This document shows positions 1 to 6,733 of a stretch of 6,846 nucleotides of DNA, piece by piece. The stretch is taken from the NCBI GenBank assembly GCA_900541875.1, contig UQLF01000037.1, positions 1-6,846 of the forward strand. The letters run 5' to 3'. The DNA comes from an uncultured Collinsella sp. (GTDB lineage: Bacteria; Actinomycetota; Coriobacteriia; Coriobacteriales; Coriobacteriaceae). Position 1 is the first letter of the stretch. The number at the start of each line of letters is the position of its first letter. The notes below the pieces were generated by a model, which saw only the letters and a list, made by a program, of their open reading frames with translations, had not been told where the DNA came from and did not search any database. Both the position numbers and the translations under genes were made by a program.

Positions 1-14
1 AATTTAAACGGCTG

Positions 15-46
15 AAAAAGGGGCATCGACCTGCGCCGATGCCCCT
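15..46 (-). terminator. Rho-independent terminator, leftward
   Basis: A perfect 10-bp stem (AGGGGCATCG at 19-28 with CGATGCCCCT at 37-46) closes an 8-nt loop. Read on the minus strand it is followed by CTTTTTC, a proper U-tract. On the plus strand it is followed by AAAG, so it should work only leftward. It is the last of three stacked terminators downstream of thrS. Positions 47-90 hold no gene that it would obviously serve. Confidence 0.7.
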
Positions 47-90
47 AAAGTAGACACACATTTTGTCCTATAAGCCCCTTTTTGTGCAAC

Positions 91-125
91 AAAAAAAGCC
101 GCCCAACCAGCGGCTTTTCTTATTT
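91..125. terminator. Bidirectional intrinsic terminator
   Basis: AAAAGCCGC (94-102) pairs with GCGGCTTTT (110-118) around a 7-nt loop. The minus-strand product ends in seven U residues (complement of 91-97) and the plus-strand product runs into TTTTCTTATTT. Both directions therefore have a stem plus U-tract. This fits a convergent gene junction: thrS arriving from the right and an unseen rightward gene arriving from the left edge. Confidence 0.75.
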
Positions 126-132
126 CGGGATG

Positions 133-167
133 AAAAAGGCGACCGCCCTTTGTGGACGGTCGCCTTT
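133..167 (-). terminator. Rho-independent terminator of thrS
   Basis: An 11-bp perfect stem (135-145 with 157-167; AAAGGCGACCG / CGGTCGCCTTT) starts 22 nt beyond the thrS stop codon. On the minus strand it is followed by a U5 tract (complement of 133-137). It has the classic position, stem strength and tail for an intrinsic terminator of thrS. Confidence 0.88.
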
Positions 168-189
168 GTTAATTGTTATGAAGTTCGCC

Positions 190-1953
<1,764 letters not shown>

Positions 1954-1979
1954 GGGTATGTTTTCTCCTCTCGGATGCC

Positions 1980-2023
1980 TGATGCAAGTGCGTGCGATGC
2001 GCTCGGCGATTTAACTTGCATCA
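1980..2023. repeat. Inverted repeat overlapping the thrS promoter start region
   Basis: TGATGCAAGT (1980-1989) and ACTTGCATCA (2014-2023) are perfect 10-bp inverted arms separated by 24 nt, with centres 34 bp apart. The right arm abuts the -10 box and covers the predicted transcription start, so only part of it would be in the mRNA. That favours a DNA-level operator over an RNA hairpin, but chance is possible. No regulator can be named. Confidence 0.45.
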
Positions 2024-2050
2024 TTATAGGCAGGTTGCCTTGGTATACAA
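2023..2050 (-). promoter_or_regulatory. Promoter of thrS
   Basis: On the minus strand there is a perfect TATAAT -10 box (complement of 2023-2028). It is preceded, after a 16-nt spacer, by TTGTAT (complement of 2045-2050), which keeps only the TTG of the -35 consensus. Transcription would start near 2016, giving a leader of about 60 nt. That is too short for a T-box. Confidence 0.65.
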
Positions 2051-2051
2051 G

Positions 2052-2082
2052 CGCCCGCCGCACCTTAATGGCACGGCGGGCG
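2052..2082 (-). terminator. GC-rich hairpin, probable terminator of the zinc-ribbon gene
   Basis: CGCCCGCCG (2052-2060) pairs perfectly with CGGCGGGCG (2074-2082). On the minus strand two G-U wobbles and two G-C pairs extend this to a 13-bp stem with a 5-nt loop. On the plus strand the same positions are A-C mismatches, so the fold favours leftward RNA. The tail CUUGUAU is a weak U-tract and coincides with the -35 of thrS. The position between two leftward genes fits termination of the upstream one. A T4 tract on the plus side could stop antisense transcription. Confidence 0.5.
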
Positions 2083-2178
2083 ATTTTCTACGCATGCTTC
2101 ATCGTGTGGGCGGGGTGTGGGGCGCACGTGCGGCTTGCGGCGTGCCCGTGGCTTGCGGCCGGCCCGACGATGGATGCG

Positions 2179-2610
2179 TTACTGGATGCGAGTTCGGCAG
2201 TAAGGGCAGACCTTCCAGTGCGCGTCGAGCGGGCGATGGCAGCTGGGGCAGACGTTGCGAACCTGGGTGTCGCACACCGGGCAGACGACGAAGTCCTTCT
2301 CGATGGGCGCACCGCACTGCGGGCAGGTGCCGTACTGGGCAAGCTGGCGCTCGCGCAGGGCCATGTCCAGCTCCTGCTCCTCGCGGTCGGACGCGTAGGA
2401 GTGCGGGCGCAGGACCAGGTAGGCGATGAGGCCTACAAACGGGATGAGGGCGATGATGCCCCATGCCACGTAGGCGCTGGCACCGCGGCGGCGAGCGTCG
2501 ATGAACACGTAGACGACCGACAGCACATACAGGGCGATGATAAAGCCAACGAAGGCATAGACGACGCCCATAAGCTGCGGCGACATGAGCTCGGAGATGT
2601 ACTTGGACAT
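2179..2610 (-). CDS. Two-TM membrane protein with PLDc_N-like segment and double zinc ribbon
   Basis: A 143-aa protein of unknown function. Two hydrophobic helices (about 13-36 and 45-67) are joined by a short basic loop, FIDARRRGAS. The second, with its GIIALIPFVGLIAYLVLRP stretch, resembles the PLDc_N membrane segment. A charged linker (about 72-92) leads to a double zinc ribbon with four CPxC knuckles at 96-99, 110-113, 121-124 and 135-138. These are two C4 zinc sites of the kind that mediates protein or nucleic-acid contacts. The start at 2610 is chosen because GAAAGG lies 8 nt upstream and the helices begin soon after. An in-frame ATG at 2655 would add 15 residues but lacks clear support. 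A TATAAA at 2664-2669 (minus) could be its -10, though no good -35 is seen. No enzymatic motif is visible; an adaptor or sensor role is only a guess. Confidence 0.85.
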   Translation of the reverse strand: MSKYISELMSPQLMGVVYAFVGFIIALYVLSVVYVFIDARRRGASAYVAWGIIALIPFVGLIAYLVLRPHSYASDREEQELDMALRERQLAQYGTCPQCGAPIEKDFVVCPVCDTQVRNVCPSCHRPLDAHWKVCPYCRTRIQ

Positions 2611-2704
2611 TACGGGTACCTTTCGGAATATTAACAGTCCGGTCAAGTTTACCACGGGGTTTGTTTATATGGGACCACGGCCAGGGGCGGGGTTGGCGCG
2701 GACA

Positions 2705-2931
2705 CAAACATCTCAATCTGTAACAGATACTCGGCAAAAACAGGTCCACCTGTTACAGATTTAGAAATTCGAAACCGACTGTTAGGTTCATCTAAATCTG
2801 TAACACATAGGACCGATTTTCCCCTCTTACTGTTACAAATCAAGACAAACAGTAGACCCATCTGGCAAACGTCTCGATCTGTAACATCTGGAACCCTTCT
2901 CTTCTGCTTACTGTTACAGAACGAGACAAAC
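2705..2931. repeat. Array of three inverted TGTAACA/TGTTACA pairs
   Basis: Six motif copies alternate in orientation: TGTAACA at 2719, 2799 and 2880, TGTTACA at 2751, 2831 and 2912. Within every pair the starts are exactly 32 bp apart and the gap is exactly 25 nt; pairs recur at 80 and 81 bp. Similarity extends outward into arms of about 16 nt. GTCTCGATCTGTAACA (2871-2886) matches the inverse of 2912-2927 at 15 of 16 positions, and pair 1 also gives 15/16. The left arms at 2705-2725 and 2866-2886 agree at 19 of 21 positions. The right arms at 2826-2850 and 2907-2931 agree at 22 of 25. The 25-nt inner spacers are mostly unrelated. It fills the gap between two divergent genes. It could be a multi-site operator, a dispersed palindromic repeat or a set of RNA hairpins. 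Confidence 0.88.
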
Positions 2932-2946
2932 CTCTGACACCAGGGG

Positions 2947-2992
2947 CGGCAGACGAGGTCACCGATGGTCCTGTGTCTCCCCTCGCCTGCCG
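2947..2992. repeat. Imperfect hairpin between the repeat array and the operon
   Basis: CGGCAGACGAGG (2947-2958) is complementary to CCTCGCCTGCCG (2981-2992) except at one position (2953/2986), with a 22-nt loop. The mismatch is A-C on the plus strand but a G-U wobble on the minus strand. Neither side has a U-tract, so it is not a typical terminator. Role unknown. Apart from this, the array and the dyads at 3045-3079, I see nothing else in 2611-3096. Confidence 0.5.
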
Positions 2993-3044
2993 TTGGCGGG
3001 TGTTGCGGGGCTGTTCGCCGCATTGCCGCTGCGCTGGGGGCGTG

Positions 3045-3079
3045 CAGGCCGTAGGATAGTCCTATTGACGGCCTGTCAA
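3045..3079 (+). promoter_or_regulatory. Overlapping dyads upstream of the flavoprotein operon
   Basis: Three dyads are packed within 52 bp of the GTG start. CAGGCCGT / ACGGCCTG (3045-3052, 3068-3075) are perfect 8-bp arms. TAGGA-TAG-TCCTA spans 3052-3064. TTGAC-5-GTCAA spans 3065-3079. TAGGAT (3052-3057) could be a -10 with a leader of about 33 nt, but no good -35 lies 16-18 nt upstream, so a regulator-dependent promoter is plausible. The site may instead fold as a leader hairpin. Which protein would bind is unknown. Confidence 0.4.
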
Positions 3080-3096
3080 CTTGTCTGGGAGGCACC

Positions 3097-4554
3097 GTGG
3101 CAGAAACGTTTGATATCGCGATTGTGGGCGCGGGCATCACCGGGTGCGCCATCGCGCGGCAGCTCGCGCGCTATGACCTGTCCATTTGTGTGGTCGAGGC
3201 GGCCAACGACATCGCCCTTGGCGCGTCGAAGGCCAACGGCGGCCTGGTGCACGCCGGCTACGATCCGGCGCCGGGCACGGTCAAGGCGCAGGTCAACGCC
3301 CGTGGTTGCGAGCTATATGGCACGTGGGCCCAGGAGCTAGGCTTTTTGTTTTGCCGCACCGGATCGATGGTGCTGGGCTTTAATGACGAGGACCGTGCGC
3401 AGCTGGAGCAGCTGCGAAGCAACGGCCTGACCAACGGTGTGCCTGAGCTGATGATTATCGGCCCCGAACGCATCCACGAATTAGAGCCGCGCGCGAGCGC
3501 CCAGGCCACGTGTGCGCTATGGTGCCCTTCGACCGGTTACGTTGACCCGTTTGAAGTGGCCATAGCCGCTTTGGAGAACGCGGTCGCCAACGGCGTGGCA
3601 TTTATTCGGTCTGCGCCAGTGGAGGCAATTGAAGTTGCGGGCTCGGATGACGGAGCCGCGCGCTTTACGCTGGCGACCCCCGCTGGCAACGTGCGCTGCC
3701 GCTATCTGATCAACGCCGCGGGCAACGGCGCCGCGGATATCTCGCACATGGCCGGTGCCGAGGAGTTCCGGATGGTCTGGCGCCAGGGCAACATCGTGGT
3801 GCTGGACAAGGAGCCGCGCACGCTCATGCCACTCTACCCCGTGCCGACGCCGGTGTCGAAGGGCGTTATCGTGACGGGCACTGTGCACGGCAACACCGTG
3901 ATTACCGCCACGGCCGCCGTGCGCGAGCCGGGCGACACGCAGACCTATGCGAGCGATGTGAATGCACTGCTGACCGGCGCGCGCAAGCTGGTGCCCGATC
4001 TGGATACGCGCCGCGTGGTGCGCGCATTTGCCGGCGGGCGTCCGGTCATTAAGGGGACGAACGACTTCTTTATTGGACAGTCGGCCGTGGTACCGGGGCT
4101 GTTCCAGGCGGCAGGCATTCAGTCGCCGGGCGTGGCGAGCGCGCCAGCCATCGCCGAGCGCATGGGGCAGGTGTTACGCAATGCCGGCGTGGTCCTGCAC
4201 GAGCGCGGCGGCTGGGACCCGATTCGCCATGCGCCGGACGACTTTGACCGTGCATCGCTCGCGCGCAAGGAAGAGCTCATTGAGTCCGACCCTGCATGGG
4301 GGCAGATCGTCTGCCGCTGCGAGACGGTGCCCGAGGCCGAGATCGTGGCCGCTATCCGACGCCGCCCGGGTGCGGTTTCGGTCGAGGGCGTCAAACGCCG
4401 CTGCCGTGCGGGCATGGGCCGCTGCCAGAGCGGTTTTTGTCAGAGCCGCGTTGTGGCAATCCTAGCGCGCGAGCTGGGGTGTGACCCCAGCAAGGTGCTG
4501 CTGGAGGACACTGGCTCGTGGCTCGTTGAGGGACCTTTGAAGGGGGTGCACTAG
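3097..4554 (+). CDS. GlpA-like FAD-dependent dehydrogenase with C-terminal BFD [2Fe-2S] domain
   Basis: A 485-aa DAO-family flavoprotein. The N-terminal Rossmann fold has GAGITG (11-16) and E34 at the end of the second strand for FAD; the substrate domain runs to about 355, with the FAGGRP segment at 311-316. The C-terminal BFD-like domain (about 403-460) has C406-x-C408 and C443-x4-C448 for a [2Fe-2S] cluster. The surrounding GMGRCQSGFC closely resembles the E. coli GlpA tail. The likely reaction is oxidation of sn-glycerol 3-phosphate to dihydroxyacetone phosphate, passing electrons from FAD to the iron-sulfur centre. L-2-hydroxyglutarate or an amino acid are alternatives, since LhgO- and HcnC-type enzymes share the fold. 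The GTG start has GGGAGG 4 nt upstream and puts GxGxxG at the usual distance. First gene of a three-gene operon; no glpK or glpF lies in the window. Confidence 0.88.
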   Translation: MAETFDIAIVGAGITGCAIARQLARYDLSICVVEAANDIALGASKANGGLVHAGYDPAPGTVKAQVNARGCELYGTWAQELGFLFCRTGSMVLGFNDEDRAQLEQLRSNGLTNGVPELMIIGPERIHELEPRASAQATCALWCPSTGYVDPFEVAIAALENAVANGVAFIRSAPVEAIEVAGSDDGAARFTLATPAGNVRCRYLINAAGNGAADISHMAGAEEFRMVWRQGNIVVLDKEPRTLMPLYPVPTPVSKGVIVTGTVHGNTVITATAAVREPGDTQTYASDVNALLTGARKLVPDLDTRRVVRAFAGGRPVIKGTNDFFIGQSAVVPGLFQAAGIQSPGVASAPAIAERMGQVLRNAGVVLHERGGWDPIRHAPDDFDRASLARKEELIESDPAWGQIVCRCETVPEAEIVAAIRRRPGAVSVEGVKRRCRAGMGRCQSGFCQSRVVAILARELGCDPSKVLLEDTGSWLVEGPLKGVH

Positions 4555-4555
4555 G

Positions 4556-5935
4556 ATGGCAAGCTTTGAAGTGAATGCCACAATCGCGGCGGACGGCGCC
4601 GACGAGGCAGTGCCAACGCAGGCGTTCGACGTGGTCGTTATCGGCGGCGGACCCGCTGGCATGGCTGCCGCGCTTGCCGCGCATAAGGCCGGCGCGCGCG
4701 TGGCCATCGTGGAGCGCGAGCAGCACCTGGGCGGAATCCTCCGCCAGTGCATTCACCCGGGTTTTGGCCTTTCGCACTTTAAGCAGGAGCTCACCGGTCC
4801 CGAGTACGCGCAGCGCTTTATCGACCAGGTGCGCGAGACCAACATTGCGCTGTACTTGGGCAGCATGGTGCTTGGGATTGATTCGGACGAGGGCGCGAGC
4901 GCTTCGGGCGTGGACGAGACCGCGGGGGATGCCGCAGTCCATACCGTCACACTCATGAGCCGTGCCGGTATGCTGCAGCTCACCGGACGTGCGGTCGTCC
5001 TTGCTATGGGATGCCGCGAGCGCACACGCAGCGAAATCAAGATCCCCGGTAGCCGTCCCGCCGGCGTGTTTACGGCGGGCCTGGCGCAGCGATACATCAA
5101 TATCGAAAACCTCAAACCCGGCTCGCGCGCCGTCATTTTGGGCTCGGGCGACATCGGGCTGATCATGGCGCGTCGCTGCACGCTCGAGGGGATTTCGGTC
5201 GAGGGCGTATACGAGCTCATGCCGTACGCCAACGGACTGCGCCGCAACGTCAAGAACTGCCTGGACGACTTTGGCATTCCGCTGCACCTGTCCACCACTG
5301 TGACGCGCGTGATTGGGCACGATCGCGTAGAGGCCGTCGAGGTGAGTCGGGTCGACGAGCGCCTGGCACCCATTCCGGGGACCGAGCGCATTGTTCCGTG
5401 CGACACGCTACTGCTTTCGGTGGGCTTGATTCCCGAGAACGAGCTTTCGGTTGCCGCGGGCGTTGTGCTTGACCCGCGCACGCGCGGCGCCGTGGTGGAC
5501 CAGAGCCTGCAGACAGGCGTTCCGGGCATCTTTGCCTGCGGCAACGTGCTGCACGTGCACGACCTGGCAGACAACGTGACGACCGAGTCCGAACGCGCAG
5601 GTGCAGCCGCGGCGGCGCACGCGTTGGGTGTCGGCGATAGCATGGGCGCCAGCTGCGAGCTCACGGTCTCCCCCGCCGGCATTGCGGGCTACGCACTGCC
5701 GGGACGCATTACGGCTATGGCACTCACCAAACTCAACTTCCGCGTGCGCCGCCCGGTCGATTCCGCCCGTGTGCGCATTCTGGCAGGCGACGAGGAATTG
5801 TTCGCAGGCAAGGTCCGCCCGTTTAAACCGAGCGTAATGGAAAGCTTCCCGCTGCCGGCAAAGGTGATTCAGCGCGTACTCGACCTGGGTGTTAGTGAGA
5901 TTGTCCTGTCCGTTGACCCTATTGAGGAGGCGTAG
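4556..5935 (+). CDS. FAD/NAD-binding oxidoreductase (HcnB/GlpB-position partner subunit)
   Basis: A 459-aa pyridine-nucleotide-disulfide-oxidoreductase-fold protein. The first dinucleotide fold has GGGPAG (30-35) and E53; the second has GSGDIG (196-201); the FAD-contacting FACGNVLHVHD is at 326-336. No CxxC or CxxxxC redox disulfide is present, only single cysteines such as C65, so it is not a thioredoxin-reductase type. It resembles the B subunits of glycine or opine oxidase complexes, and its probable role is to move electrons between the GlpA-like subunit and an acceptor such as NAD(P)+. The BFD cluster found in some B subunits is instead carried by the upstream gene. ATG follows the upstream TAG by 1 nt, with GAAGGGGG about 9 nt before it, implying translational coupling. 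The first 22 residues are a nonconserved-looking extension; a GTG at residue 19 is a possible later start. Confidence 0.88.
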   Translation: MASFEVNATIAADGADEAVPTQAFDVVVIGGGPAGMAAALAAHKAGARVAIVEREQHLGGILRQCIHPGFGLSHFKQELTGPEYAQRFIDQVRETNIALYLGSMVLGIDSDEGASASGVDETAGDAAVHTVTLMSRAGMLQLTGRAVVLAMGCRERTRSEIKIPGSRPAGVFTAGLAQRYINIENLKPGSRAVILGSGDIGLIMARRCTLEGISVEGVYELMPYANGLRRNVKNCLDDFGIPLHLSTTVTRVIGHDRVEAVEVSRVDERLAPIPGTERIVPCDTLLLSVGLIPENELSVAAGVVLDPRTRGAVVDQSLQTGVPGIFACGNVLHVHDLADNVTTESERAGAAAAAHALGVGDSMGASCELTVSPAGIAGYALPGRITAMALTKLNFRVRRPVDSARVRILAGDEELFAGKVRPFKPSVMESFPLPAKVIQRVLDLGVSEIVLSVDPIEEA

Positions 5936-5939
5936 AGTC

Positions 5940-6338
5940 ATGAGCACAAACACGATCGAGACACTGCAGTTCAACTGCACCACCTGCCCCTCCGAGTGCC
6001 TCCTGACCGTGGAGGTCGAGCGCAGCGCAGACGGCGCCGTGGTAGAGATACGCTCCGTAACCGGCAACAGCTGCCCGCGCGGCGATACGTTCGCACATCA
6101 GGAGCTCACCTGCCCCATGCGCGTGCTCACCACCACTGTGGCCGTATCCGGTGGCGATGAGGCGCTGTTGCCCGTGCGCACGGCCGAAGCCATCCCGCTG
6201 GCACTCCACGCCCAAGCCATGGACCTCATTCGCGGCCTAGTCGTCGACGCACCCATCCGCATGGGCGACGTCGTGCTAGAGAACCTCCTCAACACCAACA
6301 TCGACCTAATCGCCAGCATGGACATCGACCCAGCCTAA
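5940..6338 (+). CDS. DUF1667 iron-sulfur protein
   Basis: A 132-aa protein of the DUF1667 family, which is known to accompany GlpA-like plus FAD-oxidoreductase pairs in anaerobes such as Clostridia and Thermotoga. C13-xx-C16-xxx-C20 and C45 within GNSCPRG form a CxxCxxxC...C pattern like the N-terminal [4Fe-4S] domain of molybdopterin oxidoreductases, so one [4Fe-4S] cluster is likely. C58 is an extra cysteine. The rest is a small alpha/beta domain without catalytic motifs. I infer that it is the small electron-transfer subunit, in the position GlpC takes in E. coli; unlike GlpC it is short and soluble. The start at 5940 is chosen because GAGGAGG sits 9 nt upstream and the gene begins 4 nt after the preceding TAG. 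An in-frame ATG at 5889 would overlap the upstream gene by 47 nt and adds an unrelated basic stretch. Confidence 0.9.
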   Translation: MSTNTIETLQFNCTTCPSECLLTVEVERSADGAVVEIRSVTGNSCPRGDTFAHQELTCPMRVLTTTVAVSGGDEALLPVRTAEAIPLALHAQAMDLIRGLVVDAPIRMGDVVLENLLNTNIDLIASMDIDPA

Positions 6339-6349
6339 GCAGCTTATTT

Positions 6350-6391
6350 GGGACGGGGCTCTTTTAGCTACCCCGCCATTCACTCTGTCCC
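6350..6391 (+). other. Nested hairpin just after the operon
   Basis: GGGAC (6350-6354) pairs with GTCCC (6387-6391), and inside it GGGG (6355-6358) pairs with CCCC (6371-6374), capped by a short GCT/AGC. It begins 11 nt after the DUF1667 stop. No U-tract follows, so it may protect the mRNA 3' end rather than terminate transcription. Could be chance. Confidence 0.3.
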
Positions 6392-6398
6392 TCCTCAA

Positions 6399-6470
6399 TT
6401 GCGGTGAAATAGTTCCTGATTTCCGCCAAAACGCCGGCATCCAGGAACTATTCCACCGCAACTTTCTTTT
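6399..6470 (+). terminator. Long 20-bp-stem hairpin, probable operon terminator or palindromic repeat
   Basis: The 20-nt arms at 6399-6418 and 6442-6461 are complementary at 19 of 20 positions (TTGCGGTG...TTCCTG against CAGGAACT...ACCGCAA), with a 23-nt loop. The single mismatch is A-C on plus and G-U on minus. On the plus strand the stem runs into CTTTCTTTT, so it can serve as terminator for the operon ending at 6338. The long stem and long loop are unusual for an intrinsic terminator and also fit a dispersed palindromic repeat. A similar 12-nt start, 10 of 12 identical, recurs at 6724-6735. Confidence 0.6.
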
Positions 6471-6505
6471 GGATCAGATTTAAGGCCGTTGCCATATTGG
6501 TGCCA

Positions 6506-6665
6506 TTTCAAAACTATGCCGGTTTACGGGGCTAAATCGAGAACCCCTATCCATACCGACAAATTCTGAGTTTTGACAAGCCGTCTACCTGCGGTTTTAT
6601 TTTTGCAATTTCAGTCATGGTCAGCCCAGAGCAATCCAGCGTCGTAATCCGGCATAGTTTTGAAA
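6506..6665. repeat. AT-richer element bounded by a perfect 17-bp inverted repeat
   Basis: TTTCAAAACTATGCCGG (6506-6522) and CCGGCATAGTTTTGAAA (6649-6665) are perfect inverse complements. After one mismatch the pairing resumes for 5 bp (TTACG 6524-6528, CGTAA 6643-6647). The 114-nt interior holds a small hairpin, AAGCCG/CGGTTT (6578-6583, 6592-6597), followed by TATTTTTG. The right arm can also fold locally with 6667-6671 (GCATAGTTTT against AAACATGC). No credible ORF lies inside. It could be a structured RNA, a small MITE-like repeat or a complex terminator. The remainder of 6471-6733 shows nothing else I can support. Confidence 0.6.
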
Positions 6666-6733
6666 ACATGCTAATTCGGCACAAGGCTTTTTGACTACTT
6701 TCGCTGCTACGTCCATTCCCCCACCTGAGTTGC

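Noticed and set aside
1954..2050. T-box or other riboswitch upstream of thrS
   Set aside because: The predicted leader is only about 60 nt, with no specifier stem, T-box sequence or terminator/antiterminator pair.
2705..2931. CRISPR array
   Set aside because: The repeats alternate in orientation, the spacing alternates between 25 nt and about 41 nt, and no cas gene is nearby.
2649..3152. A 167-codon minus-strand open frame through the repeat array
   Set aside because: It translates the repeats and intergenic sequence, has no recognisable domain or ribosome site, and overlaps the start of the GlpA-like gene.
4391..5320. A 309-codon minus-strand open frame antisense to the two flavoprotein genes
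   Set aside because: The plus-strand genes have clear FAD and iron-sulfur motifs; the antisense frame has none and is a GC-bias shadow.
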